Shown here piece after piece: positions 1 to 11,981 of a stretch of 64,000 nt of DNA. The position numbers and the translations under genes are program-made. Each line of letters begins with the position of its first letter. The stretch's first letter is position 1. The DNA comes from Desmodus rotundus (taxonomy: Eukaryota > Chordata > Mammalia > Chiroptera > Phyllostomidae). Below the pieces are notes generated by a model that was given only the letters and a program-made list of their open reading frames with translations, did not search any database and was not told where the DNA came from. The stretch spans positions 41,383,998 to 41,447,997 of the forward strand of contig NC_071391.1 of NCBI RefSeq assembly GCF_022682495.2, written 5' to 3'.

Positions 1-2127
1 CCTCAGGAGCAAACCTTGTCCTTTCTGTAGAAAAACTGTGACATATTTGAATATATCTAGCTCACCTCTACTGCCTTTCCTTTCCTAAAATTACACCTCT
101 ATAGTTCTCTGGCCATTTCACCAGTGGCACACTTTTCAGATCCCTGAAACTGGTCCTTGTCCCCCTCTGAATACACGCGGGGGCCGGGCACTGAGCAGCA
201 CTCGTGCGGCCGCCTCCGCATCACTGTGCACTGTGTGAGCCTCAGTCTGTGCTGACAGCAGTGATGAAGATGAAGAGAGAAAAACAGATCCTAGACCTCC
301 CACTGGCCAGCTGTTTTAACTTCCACATAAAACCTCTGTGCCTGTCAGTGTTTTCATTTGTAAAAGGGGTATAATTGTTTCTGTAATGCAGCTTTGATGT
401 GAGATTAAAAGAAGTTATATTTATCAAGTACCCAAAGGTATCTGGTCATACATCAGCTCTAAGTAACTATTATTTATTAGGTAAAAATGAAGTGTTGGTA
501 GGTTTTCTGTTTAATTTTTTGATGAGAAGTATATATAGCTTCTCTTTCAACACATGGCAGGAGATTTTCACTACAAATCCAAAGTAAGACTTGAAGTGTA
601 ATATCTGATGCCATCACACTTTTGGGCTATGCCTTTCAGATGCATAATGAGGTACCTGATTCTTGCTGCTCCCTTCCTCCCTCCACTGCCCACCTAGGGT
701 TCCTTCTCGAGCTCTTCACTCTGCTACCCATTCATGCTTGCCCACCTGCAGCGGGGACTCTGACTTTCAACTATGCCTTCACTCAATGCATGGTGACCAG
801 AAGGCACAGGACTGTGTGAGCCTCATCTGACCTGCATATCTGGTGGTTTCTTTGCAATGTCATTCCATAGTTTCACAAGCACAGCAGTGGCTCTGGCTGG
901 GCAGCCTGGTTTAAGTGGCCAGAAGAACCATTCTGCAGAGCATCCCTTGCTGAGGCCACAGTTTCCACAGTGGTCCAGAGCTAAGTTGATTAGATAGCTT
1001 CTTTTATTTTCATTTCATGTAACAGATACAAATTTAAAGTACTTAAACAAACATCCATAAATATTACACTGACCTTCAGAGCCTGAACTGTTGAGGATGA
1101 ATTCCAAAGAGACTCATAAAGCCCAAGTTTTCCACTTAGTTTTATAAGTAGTTGTGGACTCAACACTTGACAGTGTAAACCACTGAATGCTCCCCTTCAT
1201 CAAGGACCACAGTTACATATATGCTGTGAGGATGAGGGTGGTTATCTGTGTGGGTGGTGGGAGGAAAAGGAAGCCTGTAATAGATCACAACAAATCCCCT
1301 GGGGCTGTTTTTGTTTGCCCCATTGAGAAAAACGTTCTCTTATAGCAAACCTTGTAAAGCCTGGTGAGTCATTAGGCCAGGCTGTCCTTCCCAAAGGGAC
1401 AGCTATATGCCATGTGTCCTTTGGAATTCCTTCTCCCTTATTTGATGAAAGTGAAGGAGAAAGTTCTTGGTCTCCAAGAGCATGGGAAACACTCAGAACA
1501 ATAGCTAATTACTTTATTACGGTAAGATGGATGATCCCACTGTACTTTCCAATAAGGTAACCTTTGAATCAATATGAAAAGGAGCATTAGAATTGAAGGA
1601 GGGAAAGAAGAAAACTACTGCTTTGACTTAGTGACAATTTAGCTATAGAAAAAAAATTAAGACAATTCTCTTTGAAATTCAGAATACACAGGATGGTCCC
1701 CTATTTCAGTGTCTTGGAACTTGTTTCTTCTCACTGCTCAACAGAATAATTGAAGGAATTCTTCTGAGGCATCTAAGTACCCACATTCCACTGAGCCAGC
1801 AGGCAATAGCCAGTACATTAGATATCCCACCTTCCTTTATTTGCTTCTAAAGGTTATCATTAAGATTCATTATTTCTACAGCTCTTTTCCCACATTCTGA
1901 TAAGATGAGGCATCTCCAATTGATTGATTTTGCTATTCACAACCATAATTTTCCATTCTCAAGTGCTGCTCAAAGCTGGATTCCCTTACTTCTTGTACCA
2001 TTCATTTGTCCACTTCCATTCCAGAATTCTCTGACCCCATGTGAAAAAATATCCTTCAACCTAAAACCATCAAAATATTTTACTGTAATATATAAGCCTC
2101 CTTACTTTATCAGCCCTATTAAAAGTA
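1..2127. other. Gene-free single-copy sequence
   Basis: I see no OR-like or other recognisable coding sequence here. The open frames are short, lack family motifs and mostly lack ATG starts. A short CpG-containing patch lies near 175-215, too small to call a CpG island. A MIR at about 290-480 is listed separately; the rest is unclassified mammalian intergenic DNA. Confidence 0.6.
290..480 (+). mobile_element. MIR SINE remnant
   Basis: The order of MIR landmarks is kept: the core 'cctctgtgcct...ttttcatttgtaaaa' is followed by 'gtgagattaaaa' and an end like 'taagtaactattattta'. It is strongly diverged, as expected for an ancient SINE shared across mammals. Ends are approximate. Confidence 0.55.
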
Positions 2128-2140
2128 CTCACATTGTTTT
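2128..2140. repeat. Target-site duplication, left, of HAL1-1
   Basis: CTCACATTGTTTT at this position is repeated exactly at 4,185-4,197, on the other side of the HAL1 element. This is the signature of target-primed reverse transcription by LINE machinery. Confidence 0.8.
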
Positions 2141-2677
2141 CTTTTTTTTCCTCTAAAGTTCATTTATATTTCTCTACGCTTTTAATCTTTTTTTAAAATA
2201 TATTTATTGATTATGCTATTACAGTTGTCCCATTCCCCCCCTCTCACTCCACTCCATCCTGCCCACCCCCTCCCTCCCACATCCCCCCCCTATAGTTCAT
2301 GTCCATGGGTCATACTTATAAGTTCTTTGGCTTCTACATTTCCTACACTATTCTTACCCTCCCCCTGTCTATTTTCCACCTATCATCTATGCTACTTATT
2401 CTCTGTACCTTTCCCCCCTCTCCCCCTCCCACTCCCCTATTGACAACCCTCCATGTGATCTCCATCTCTATGGTTCTGTTCCTGTTCTAGTTGTTTGCCT
2501 AGTTTGCTCTTGTTTTTGTTTTATGTGTGGTCGTTAATAACTGTGAGTTTGCTGTCATTTTTACTGTTCCTATTTTTGATCTTCTTTTTCTTAGGTAACT
2601 CCCTTTACCATTTCATATAATAAGGGCTTGGTGATGATGAACTTCTTTAACTTGACCTTATCTGAAAAGCACTTTAT

Positions 2678-3355
2678 CTACCCTTCCATTCTAAGTGATA
2701 GCTTTGCTGGATACAGTAATCTTGGATGTAGGCCCTTGCCTTTCATGACTTGAAATACTTCTTGCCAGCCCCTTCTTGCCTGTAAGGTCTCTTTGGAGAA
2801 ATCAGATGACAGTCTTATGGGAACTCCTTTGTAGGTAACTGTGTCCTTTTGTCTTGCTGCTTCTAAGATTCTCTCCTTCTGCTTAATCTTGGGTAATGTA
2901 ATGATGATGTGCCTTGGTGTGTTCCTCCTTGGGTCCAGCTTCTTTGGGACTCTCTGAGCTTCCTGGACTTCCTGGAAGTCCATTTCCTTTGCCAGATGAG
3001 GGAAGTTCTCCTTCATTATTTGTTCAAATAAGTTTTCAATTTTTTGTTCTTCCTCTTCTCCTTCTGGCACCCCTATAATTTGGATGTTGGAACGTTTCAA
3101 GATGTCCTGGAGGTTCCTAAGCCTCTCCTCATTTTTCCGAATTCTTGTTTCTTCATTCTTTTCTGGTTGGATGTTTCTTTCTTCCTTCTGGTCCACACCG
3201 TTGATTTGAGTCCCAGTTTCCTTCGCATCCCTATTGGTTCCCTGTACATTTTCCTTTGTTTCTCTTAGCATAGGCTTCATTTTTTCATCTGGTTTTCGAA
3301 CAGATTCAACCAAATTCTGTGAGCATCTTAATAACCAGTGTTTTGAACTGTGCAT
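2678..3355 (-). pseudogene. LINE-1 ORF1p-like protein of HAL1-1, broken
   Basis: This is the longest open piece (225 codons) of the HAL1 ORF1, an RNA-binding nucleic-acid chaperone in LINE-1. It shows a charged, coiled-coil-like N-terminal stretch, the central RRM-type start (IIGVPEGEEEEQ, around residue 90-100), and the C-terminal domain with PRHIIITLP, KGVPIRLS, ETLQARR and LYPAKLS. A TAG at 2,678-2,680 replaces the glutamine codon present in the sister copies, so about 30 C-terminal residues are cut off. The family start is probably the ATG at 3,429-3,431 (MAQMTE-like), but a frame break lies between it and this piece. It is unlikely to give full ORF1p. Confidence 0.8.
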
Positions 3356-4166
3356 ACAATAGGTTGGCTGTCTCTTCCTCGCTTAGTTGTATTTTTTCTA
3401 GAGCTTTGGAGTGTTCTGTCATTTGGGCCATTTTTTTTTTCTTGGTATGTCTGTTACTTAAAGGGGCGGAGCCTTAGGTGTTCACCGGTGGTGGAGTAAC
3501 GCTGGTCGCTGTGCTGTGTCGCTGTATGTGGGGCAGGGGCTGAGAGGGAGCAATGGTGCCCGCTTCCCTCTCCACCGGATTTCAGTCTTTCACTCCGCTA
3601 CCCACAATCAAACTGGGCCCCTCTTGTGCTGGTTCCCGAGTGGGTGGGCTTATGCACGCCCTAGGCCCCTGTGGATCTCTCCAACGACCTCTCCTGTGAG
3701 GCTGGGAGTCTCTCCTGCTGCTGCCCCAACCCCCATGGGCGTTTTCAATCAGAGGTCTGAGGCTTTATTTCCCCCGCGCGCTGGAGCCCTGGGTTATGCG
3801 GTCTGCTTCGCTCCCCGCCGTTCATCCCGGTTTATCTGTGTGCGAGTGTGGGGCCGTGGGGTACTACCCTCCGCTCTGCCTGCCCCGTTCTCCTCCACTC
3901 TGAGTCCGGCCCTCTCGGTTTATCTGTGTGTGAATGTGGGGCCGCAGGGTCTGCTAGTGGTCAGACTGTCTGCCCGGTTCATCCCACACTCCGCCAGTCT
4001 TGGTCCTGCTATGGCCACGCGAGTCCTCTCCACCCCGGTGCCCATCTCTGCCCCTCCTACTGGTCTGAATGTATGTTTCTTTTTTATCTCCTTGGTGGGG
4101 GACTTCCTTGCCGTTCGATTTTCTGTCAGTTCTGGTTGTGTGAGGAGGCGCAGTGTGTCTACCTAC

Positions 4167-4179
4167 GCCGCCATCTTGG
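4167..4179 (-). promoter_or_regulatory. YY1-type site at the HAL1 5' end
   Basis: The plus strand reads GCCGCCATCTTGG, which is CCAAGATGGCGGC on the HAL1 strand and lies within 20 bases of the element's 5' end. YY1 binding at the equivalent LINE-1 position sets the transcription start in human L1. That this HAL1 uses it is inference. Confidence 0.6.
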
Positions 4180-4184
4180 TTCTC

Positions 4185-4197
4185 CTCACATTGTTTT
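4185..4197. repeat. Target-site duplication, right, of HAL1-1
   Basis: Exact second copy of CTCACATTGTTTT, directly abutting the 5' end of the HAL1. Confidence 0.8.
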
Positions 4198-5094
4198 GAA
4201 GAAGCAGAGTGGATTGCAAATCCAGAACAAGAAGGAGCAAGTCCAAATCTTCACAATGGCGATTGCCAGTAAATCTGCATCTTGCTCAATCCTTCTTCTG
4301 CATTAAATTGTATTATTCATCTTTTTGGACAGTGGCAGTGGTCAGTGCTCCATACGCCCTGAGAAGTTAAGAGCAAACCCATCACTCATCCAATCACTAA
4401 TTTAATCAACACAGCATCCAAACTAAATTGAGGCCCTGCTATCCAAAGCACAAAACAATCAACCAAATTTCAACCCAGATGGAATTTATCTACAATGGAA
4501 GGCATGAAGAAGCAGCTTCAGGAATATAGGAGAAAGAATGATTTACTTTGCACCTAAGGGGCTGGTCAGGGAAGGTGGCCTAAATGGATCAGGTGCTGAC
4601 AAAGGTGTATTTTCATGGATCCTGATGGAAGCTTTGCCCAGGGACTTGGACAAAGAACTGTCAGAATAGAAATTTGGCTGGAGAGATAGAGACAAAAGTC
4701 AGGGCTCTGATTCCAACTCTGCAGACAAAACAGCCCTTTTGGCTGAGGACTTCAAGTAGTGGGGAGAGAGCCATGGAGCAAGGTGAGTAAGTAACAAAAA
4801 CAAAGCACAGTCCATTGTTCCTCTAAATGTAGTCCAGGGACTGGTGGCCATGAGCAAATTGTTAATTATCACTGCATGACAAAATGTGGGCCAGAAGTGG
4901 AGGGCAACCATTTATATACTTTCATTGCAATTTGAGAGCAATAGAGTAAGTTTAAGTGAGTTAACTCTAATAATAAAAATGCACTTATATTTTTGTTCTT
5001 ATTTAATTTTTAGTAGTTCTATAATAGTTTTATTATTTTCTAAAAATTCTTTATCTATAGATGCTCAAAAAAAAAGTTTGAAAAACCTAGGTTT
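4198..5094. other. Gene-free, unclassified sequence
   Basis: I see no conserved coding motif or recognisable repeat. Open frames here are short and unrelated to known families by eye. Confidence 0.5.
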
Positions 5095-5300
5095 TCAAAG
5101 GTGTGACCTTTTTAACCAGGAGACCTGGGTTCTATTGGAGATGTATGAGCCCAGGAAAACTGTTTAACCTCTTTGAGACTCAATTTCATGGTTTCTAAAA
5201 TGGGGTCAATAATTCCTATCCAGTAGGCTGGCCATAGATTTAAATAACATAAATTATAGTTATGTAGAAAAGTGAACTGAAGCTATTGGTGTATTTCAAA
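5095..5300 (+). mobile_element. MIR SINE remnant
   Basis: Contains 'gacctgggttc', 'aacctctttgagactcaattt', 'taaaatggggtcaataat' and 'tagatttaaataacataa' in MIR order. Diverged; ends approximate. Confidence 0.65.
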
Positions 5301-6078
5301 TATGTGATAAATACAAGAAAGTGCCTAAACATTTTGATTTGGATAAGTCAACTCATCAGAATTGGGTGGATCCCTATTACCTTTCTCTAATTAACTGTGT
5401 TTCTTCCTCAATCCCACACACTGCCTCCTATGAGATCCATGACGTTGCAACGACAACACCTTCTGTTTGCTGTGTTGATCTCCCTGCCATTCCCCACTCC
5501 TTGAGGACTTTAGCACCTGCACTAAAAGTTTCCTCTCCACCTCTACCTTTGTCATCAGCAAGGACAACTTCTAAATACTTGCATATCTGAACCGATAACC
5601 TAACTTAAAATTCCTCTGCATTCTTGACTCTAATAGCTTTTATTCATCTACACTCTTCTTATGAAACCCTCTATCAAATTCATACCCTAAATATCACTCA
5701 TTTTCGGTTCTGTGCCTTTTAAGAATATGTAAAACTAAAATCATGGTGTTAAAGCCCAACCAGCCAAAGGCCACCAGAAACAGACTTACAATGCAACAAA
5801 ATAAAGTGTATTGACTTAGTGCAGTGGTGAAATGCTTGCTCTCCAGAAGACCACCACATGCCCCTCAGTAATGGAGAGAACGCATGTGCTTTTTGAAAAA
5901 TTTGGCTTCTTATTGAAGGATTCTGAGGAGACGAAAGGGGATGCAGAGATCAGTTCTGTCTAGTTGCTGCTTCTGAGGTGAGATTAAAAGAAGGGAGTAA
6001 CCTGGGATTCCATATTGCCATGAAATGAGGGCCATTTAGCACCTGTGTATCTCCAGCAATACGTGGGAGCAGCACATC
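5301..6078. other. Gene-free, unclassified sequence
   Basis: No recognisable gene or repeat. The 89-codon open frame at 5,321-5,590 has no family features. Confidence 0.45.
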
Positions 6079-6098
6079 AAAACTAGATGTATTACTGG

Positions 6099-6226
6099 AA
6101 CATATATAAAAAACCCGTGGACAAAGACAAGGGGGTGGGGGGACAATTGAATGTGGGGGGTGGGGTGGGTAGGGTGGGGGAGAGAAATGGGGGGAAAAGG
6201 GGACAACTGCAATTGAGCAACAATAA
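6099..6226 (+). mobile_element. Short L1 3'-end insertion
   Basis: G-rich LINE tail ending 'ggggacaactgcaattgagc' and 'aacaataaaa'. It is flanked by 20-base repeats (6,079-6,098 and 6,227-6,246, AAAACTAGATGTATTAYTGG) with one mismatch. This marks a severely 5'-truncated insertion of about 128 bases. Confidence 0.8.
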
Positions 6227-6329
6227 AAAACTAGATGTATTATTGGGAAGAAAGCAGTAGTCATTTAAAAATTAGATCATTATGGCTTTTTACTGCTGCT
6301 GCATAGACTTGGAATAAACTAATCTTTTA

Positions 6330-6690
6330 ACACCTTTTAAAAATTGGATTGCTTATTCTCTTATTGAGTTACAAAGGCTCTTTATATGCTTTTGATACAA
6401 AGCCTTTAATAGATATACATGGTAAATAATTTATTACAATGTGTATATTAGCCTTTTACTTTTAATAATGTCTTTTGAAGTTATTAATGCTTTAAATTTT
6501 ATGAAGTCTGGGTTATTATTTTTCAAGTTCATGTGTTTGGTGTTATATAAGATATCTTTGCCTCAGGTCAATAAAATTCCCTCTATACTTTTTTCCTTGA
6601 AATTTTATAGTGTTTGTTTACATTTATTCCTAAACTCTCTTTTATCTTAATTTTTGTTTTATGTGTAAAGTAAGCATTGAGGTGTGTTTT
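6330..6690 (-). mobile_element. Old L1 ORF2 fragment
   Basis: The plus strand resembles the antisense of the LINE-1 ORF2 interior ('gctctttatatgcttttgat', 'tttaattttatgaagtctggg', 'tggtgttatataagatatct'). AT-rich and diverged, with no open reading frame. Confidence 0.55.
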
Positions 6691-8360
6691 GTTTTGTTTT
6701 AATGGAGAATCACTTGATCCAGTCTCCCCAGTGGGAGACTCTTGACCTGTCTTTTTGAGCCCCACTCTGCTGAGCTCAGTTCCACAGGGGAATTGGTGTA
6801 CTACTCAGACCTGGAAACTTTGGAGAGTGTCTCCCTGGGAAGCTCTTGTCAGGACTCAAATGAGCACAGGGTTGTTGCTCAGGGCCTGTCCTTCCCCACC
6901 TGAGAGCTCAGCCAGCACTATTCCCCCAACAGGAGACCTTTTTGACCTGTCCTTCCATCTCCCGGTGGCTCTGCCTTGCTGAGCTTGCTCCTGCAGAGGG
7001 GCTGGCTGTCTGCACCAACCTGAACCCTCAAAGCACTCCTCCTGGGGGAGCTAGGGTTGGAGTATCTGGCAGAGACTGAGTGGTATGGCTCTGGAGTAGG
7101 GGCCATATCCTCCTTCCCCCCTCACTGAGTGTCTGATCATGCTGACTCCAAACAGGAGATCTACTGTTCCCATCCTCCTGACCCTGGTCATGCTGCCCTA
7201 CCAAGCTCATACCTTGTGTAAGGGTGTGTCAGTTGTGGCCAGCCAGGGCCCACTCTACAGTCTTTCCTCAGAAGGCCCTGGAGGAAAAGCAGGCAACCTC
7301 AGGGGATGGCAGAGTAGCTGACAGGTGTAGGCAGATCTCAGGGCACCTTGGACCTTTTACTGATCTGCCCCTGGCTCAGAAATGGTGGAATCTAGCCCTT
7401 GTACATAGCTTGTCCCCTCCCATGCTCACCCAGGCCTAGTAGAGACAGCCACAAACAGTGAACAGCATGGAGCTCCAGACAAGCAGCCCAAGGCCAGTTA
7501 CATGCAGCCTCTGACATTGACCTGCACCAGAACCACCCACCCAAGTGGACTCAGAAGCAACGTAACCATGGTGGGCCTCAGACCACACCAGAGCTAGACA
7601 CAACTAGCCACACACACAGCATACCTAAAGGGGGATTCTGGCAGGCACCAGACCTTGCTGGAAACTCTGCCTCTGCGGACAGCCCCTGCACAGTGACTCA
7701 TATACTGTGATCAAGGTCTACCCTTATTGTCAGCCAGCCTGAAGTTTAACCCCATGCACAAATGGGCCAACAGCATTCAAGACTCAACTATAACTGGAGG
7801 GCGCATATAATCCACAAAAGGGGTGTTCCTGGAGCACCTAGCTCAGGTGAGCTGGAAGGACAGATTGAGAGCTTCCCAGACAAGAAAAAGATAAAGGAGT
7901 ACATCATCACCAAACCAGTATTATATGAAAAATTAAGGGGTCTCCTTTAAGAAGAAGATGAAGATAAAAAATATGAACAATAAAATGGCACTATATACAC
8001 CTATCAACGACTGAATCCAAAAAGACAAAATAAATGAACAAGAAAAACACAAAGAGAATCATAGATACAGAGATTGATGGTTGCTAGATGGGAGCGGTGT
8101 TGGTGCGATGGATAAAAAAGGTGAAGGGATTAAGAAGTAGAAATTGGTTGTTACAGAACAGTCATGGCGATGTAAAGTACAGCACAGGGAATATAGCAGC
8201 CAAAGAATATATATATGCATGACCCACGGACATGGACAATGGCATAGGGACTACCTGAGGCTGATGGAGTCTGAATGAAGGGGGCAATGGGAGAAAAATT
8301 GGGGCAACTGAAATAGCATAAACAATAAAATATAACTTAAATTAAAAAATAAAATAAATT
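6690..8360 (+). mobile_element. HAL1-0: old HAL1 with most of ORF1 deleted
   Basis: From about 6,690 to 7,840 the sequence resembles an L1 5' UTR ('aggcaacctcaggggatggc', 'cccaaggccagttacatgca', 'ggagcacctagctcaggtga'). It then jumps straight into the last 30 or so codons of an ORF1 (7,843-7,950: EGQIESFPDKKKIKEYII, ending YEKLRGLL) and on to a HAL1-type 3' UTR ending 'ggggcaactgaaatagcata aacaataaaata' near 8,340. ORF2 is absent and the ORF1 interior has been lost. It is more decayed than the other HAL1 copies here. The 5' boundary is uncertain because an older L1 abuts it. Confidence 0.6.
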
Positions 8361-8369
8361 TCCCCAATT

Positions 8370-9059
8370 ATCTCTAAAAAGAGAGACATAAGGTAGCTGA
8401 ATGTATATAAAAAAAATCCATATATATGCTGTTTAAAAGAGACCCACATCAGAACAAATGATACACAAAGTCTGTAAGTGAAGAGATGGAAAAAGATATT
8501 CCATTCAAGTGAAACAAACAAAAAGCTGGCATAGCAATACTTATATGAGACAAAATAGACTTCAAAACAAAGGCCATAACAAGAGACAAAGAAGGACACT
8601 AAATACTAAAGGGATCAATCCAGCGAGAGGATATAATCCTTCTAAATACATATACATCCAACATAGGAGCACCTCAATATATAAAAAAATCTTGGTGGAC
8701 ATAAAGGGAGAGATTGACAGTAGCACAGTCATAGCAGGGATTTTAGCACCTCATTTACATCAGTGGATAGATCTTCCAGACAAAAAATCAACAAGGCAAC
8801 AGTGGCCTTAAAAACACATTAGACCACATGGATTTGATTGATATGTATGACAGAGCAGCTGAATACACATTCTTTTCAAGTGCACTTGGGGCATTCTCTA
8901 GAATAGGCCAGGTGTTAGAATATAAGACAAGTCTTAATATCAAAAAGATTGAAATCATAACCAGCATCTTCTGAACCACAGTGGTATGAAACTAGGAATC
9001 AAGTACAATAAAACCCCCCTGAAAAACCCACAGATGGAGGCTAAATAACACTTTAGTAA
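8370..9059 (+). mobile_element. L1 ORF2 fragment (5' part of interrupted element)
   Basis: The sequence matches the LINE-1 ORF2 endonuclease C-terminal region in order: 'agacccacatcagaacaaat', 'gcagctgaatacacattctt', 'ccacagtggtatgaaact', 'acccacagatggaggctaaa'. Many stops and frameshifts. It continues at 10,036 after an inserted L1. Confidence 0.75.
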
Positions 9060-10035
9060 CATCAACAAAATGGAAAGGGAACCAACCGTATGGGAAAGCC
9101 TATTTGCCAATGATACCTTGGCCAAGGGTTTAATCTCCAAAATATAAAAGGAACTCACATGACTCCACACCAGGAAGATGAGCAATCCAATGGAAAATAG
9201 GAAAAGGACCTGAACAGACACTTCTCCAAGGAGAGCCCATAGATCCATGAAAAAGTGCTGATTATCACTAGCCGTCAGAGATGTAAACTGAAACCACAGT
9301 GAGATATGACTTCACACCAGTCCACCATAAACAAATCAATAAACAACAAGCGCTGGTGATGTTGTGGAGAAAAGGGAAGCTAGTAGACGGTTGGTGGAAA
9401 TGCAAACTGCTGCATCCACTGTGAAAAACAGTATGGAATTTCCTTAAAAAACTAAAGATGGAACTGAACTGCCTTTTGATCCAGTGAGGATTATACCCTA
9501 GAATCCTGAATCACCAATCCAAAAGAACCTATGCACCCCAATGTTCATAGCAGCATATTTATAATAGCCAAGTGTTGGAAACAGCCTAAGTGCCCATCAG
9601 TAAATGAGGTGATCAAAAAACTGTGGTACATTTACACAATGGAATACCATGCAGCAGAAAGAAAGAAGGAACTCCTACCTTTTGCAACAGCATGGATGGA
9701 AATGTAAAGTATTATGCTAAGTGAAATAAGTCAGGCTGTGAAAGACAAATACCTTATGATCTCACTTATAAGTGGACTTAATAAACAAAACAAACAAATA
9801 AGCAAAACAGAACCAGAGATACGGAAATATAGAACAAACTGACAGTTATTGGGGGGGTAGGGGACGGTGGATAACAGGGGAAAGAAGGGGAAGGGGCAAG
9901 CCAAGGAACAGGAATAGAGGATACACTGGCATGGACAATGGGGTGGGGATTGACTGTGGGAGTGGGGCAGGGGGAGCAATGGAGGAAAAGGTGTGACAAC
10001 TGTAACTGAACAACAAAAAAGTGAAGAAACAAACA
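9060..10035 (+). mobile_element. 5'-truncated L1 nested in an older L1
   Basis: Carries the end of L1 ORF2 ('gccaatgataccttggccaa', 'aaaaaactgtggtacattta', 'cagcatggatggaaatgtaa') and a G-rich 3' UTR ending 'tgtgacaactgtaactgaac' plus an A-rich tail. It is flanked by imperfect 17-base duplications of host L1 sequence (9,043-9,059 and 10,036-10,052, AAATAACAnnTTAGTAA, two mismatches). No open ORF2. Confidence 0.8.
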
Positions 10036-11981
10036 AAATAACATGTTAGTAAACAATGAATGGATCAACAATGAGATCAAGAAAGAAATCAAAATTTACC
10101 TTGAGATAAATGTAAGTGAGCACACAACAGCCCCAAATCTATGGGACACAGCAAAAGCAGTCCCAAGAGGGAAATTCATAGCATTAGAGGGCTACCTCAA
10201 GAAGCAAGAAAAATCTCAAATAAACAATCTAACCTAATACCTAAACTAGGAAAAAACTAAAAAAGAAAGCCCAAAGTGAGTAGAAGGAAGGAAATAATAA
10301 AGATCAGAACAGAAGTAAATTAAATAGAATCAATATCAACAATACAAAAGATCAATGAAACCAACAGCTAATTCTTTGAAAAGATAAACAAGACTGATGA
10401 ACATTTAATCAGATTCATCAAGAAAAAAAAGAGAGGTCCTTCCAAAATAAAATCATAAAAGAGAAGTAACAACTGACATTACAGAAATACAAAGGATGGT
10501 AGTAAGAATATATTACAAACAATTATTTGCCAAAATATTGGACAATCTGGATGAAATGGATAAATTCCTACAAACATACAATCCTCCAAAGCTGAATCAG
10601 GAAGAATCAGAAAATCTGACTATACCAATTACAACTAATGAAATCAAAGCAGTAATAAAAAAAAATCCCAGCAAGTACAAGTCCTGGACCAGATAGCTTC
10701 ACAGGAAAATTTTCCCAAACATTTAAAGAACTCACACCTATCCTCCTAAAACTATTCCAAAAAATTCAGGAGGAGGCTAGACTCTCAAGCTCATTGTATT
10801 ATGCCAGCATTATCCTAATTCTAAAATCAGGTAACATCACAAAAAGAAAGAAAATAATAGGCCAATGTCCTTGATGAACATAAACATGAAAATCTTCAAC
10901 AAAATATTAGCAAATGGGATCCAGCAATACATTAAAAAGACCATACACTATGATCAATTGGGATTTAGTCTGGGGACCCATGGTTGGTACAATATTTGTA
11001 AATTAATAAACATGATATACCACATAAACAAAATTAAGGACAAAAAGCACATTGTCACATCACTAGATGCAGAAAAAGCATTAATAAAATCCGGATCCCA
11101 TTTATGGTAACAAAACAAACAAACAAAAACAAAACAAAACCTCTCAGCAAAGTGAGGATAGATGGAACATACCTCAACATAATAAAGGCCATAAATGACA
11201 AACCCACAGCTAACATGATACTCAATGGGCAAAAACCAGAAGCATTTCCCTTAAGATGGGGAACAAGGCAGGGATGTCTGCTTTCACCTCTCTTATTCAA
11301 CACAGTACTAGTAGTCCTAGCCACAGCAATCAGACAAGAAGAAGAAATAAAAGACATCCTAATTGTAAAAAAAGAAATAAAGCTGTCATTATTTGCAGAG
11401 GGCATGATACTGTATATAGAAAACCCTAAACATTCTACCAAAAAACTAATAGAACTGTAAAAGGAATTCAGTAAAGGAGAAGGATACAAAGTAAATATCC
11501 AAAAATTGATTGCATTTTTTATACACCAATGATGAATTGTCAGAAAGGGAAACTAAGAAAATAATCCCACTAACAACTGCATCAAGAAGTAAAATACCTA
11601 GGAATAAGTATAATCGAGGGTGTAAAAGACCTGCACTCAGAAAATTATAAGACACTGAAGAAAGGAACTGAATAAGATATAAATAAGTGGAAGCATATAT
11701 GGTGTTCATGGGTAGGAAGAAATCATCATTAAAATGTCCATATTATCCAAACCAATTTATAGATTGAATATAATTCCTATCAAGATACCAAAGGTGTATT
11801 TCACAGAACTAGAACAAACATTGCAAATATTTATGTGGAACCACAACAATCCCCAAATAGCCACAGCAACTATCTTGAGAAATAAGAACAAAGTTGGAAG
11901 ACTCAGGCTACCTGATATCAAACTATATCACAAGGCCATAGTAACCAAAACAGGATGGTTCTGGAAGAAAAACAGGCAAAT
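10036..11981 (+). mobile_element. L1 ORF2 fragment (3' part of interrupted element), dead reverse transcriptase
   Basis: Resumes ORF2 after the nested insertion. Visible reverse-transcriptase landmarks are '[14 protein letters not shown]' (near 11,260-11,305), '[12 protein letters not shown]' (11,392-11,427) and '[19 protein letters not shown]' (about 11,911-11,967). The catalytic FADD is FAEG at 11,392-11,403, so both active-site aspartates are lost. The frame is broken repeatedly between the open pieces. It is a fossil that carries no function. Confidence 0.85.

Larger units (their letters stand above)
2141..4184 (-). mobile_element. HAL1-1: half-LINE-1 retrotransposon (5' UTR, ORF1, 3' UTR, no ORF2)
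   Basis: Read on the minus strand, this element starts at 4,184 with a CpG-rich LINE-1 type 5' UTR (about 4,184-3,432) beginning near a YY1-like AAGATGGCGGC. It continues with ORF1 (3,431 to about 2,585) and then a 3' UTR ending in the usual LINE tail (ggacaactgtaatagcat, aataaatatatttt; plus-strand complement at about 2,195-2,240). ORF2 (endonuclease and reverse transcriptase) is absent, with no trace between ORF1 and the 3' UTR. That is the HAL1 layout described for mammals, bats included. Such elements are thought to move with enzymes supplied by L1. Exact 13-bp target-site duplications flank it. About 55 bases between the HAL1 tail and the left duplication look like extra 3' sequence (see findings). 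It is closely similar to the insertions at 38,995 and 60,797. Confidence 0.85.

Noticed and set aside
175..215. CpG-rich patch as a promoter
   Set aside because: Only about 40 bases; no transcript evidence, no adjacent exon-like sequence.
3516..4199. 227-codon plus-strand frame antisense to the HAL1-1 5' UTR
   Set aside because: GTG start, biased GC-rich composition, and it ends in the target duplication. A by-product of low stop frequency.
7762..7950. Possible small gene ending in YEKLRGLL
   Set aside because: The second half is the C-terminus of a LINE ORF1 and the first half is 5' UTR read-through created by an internal deletion.
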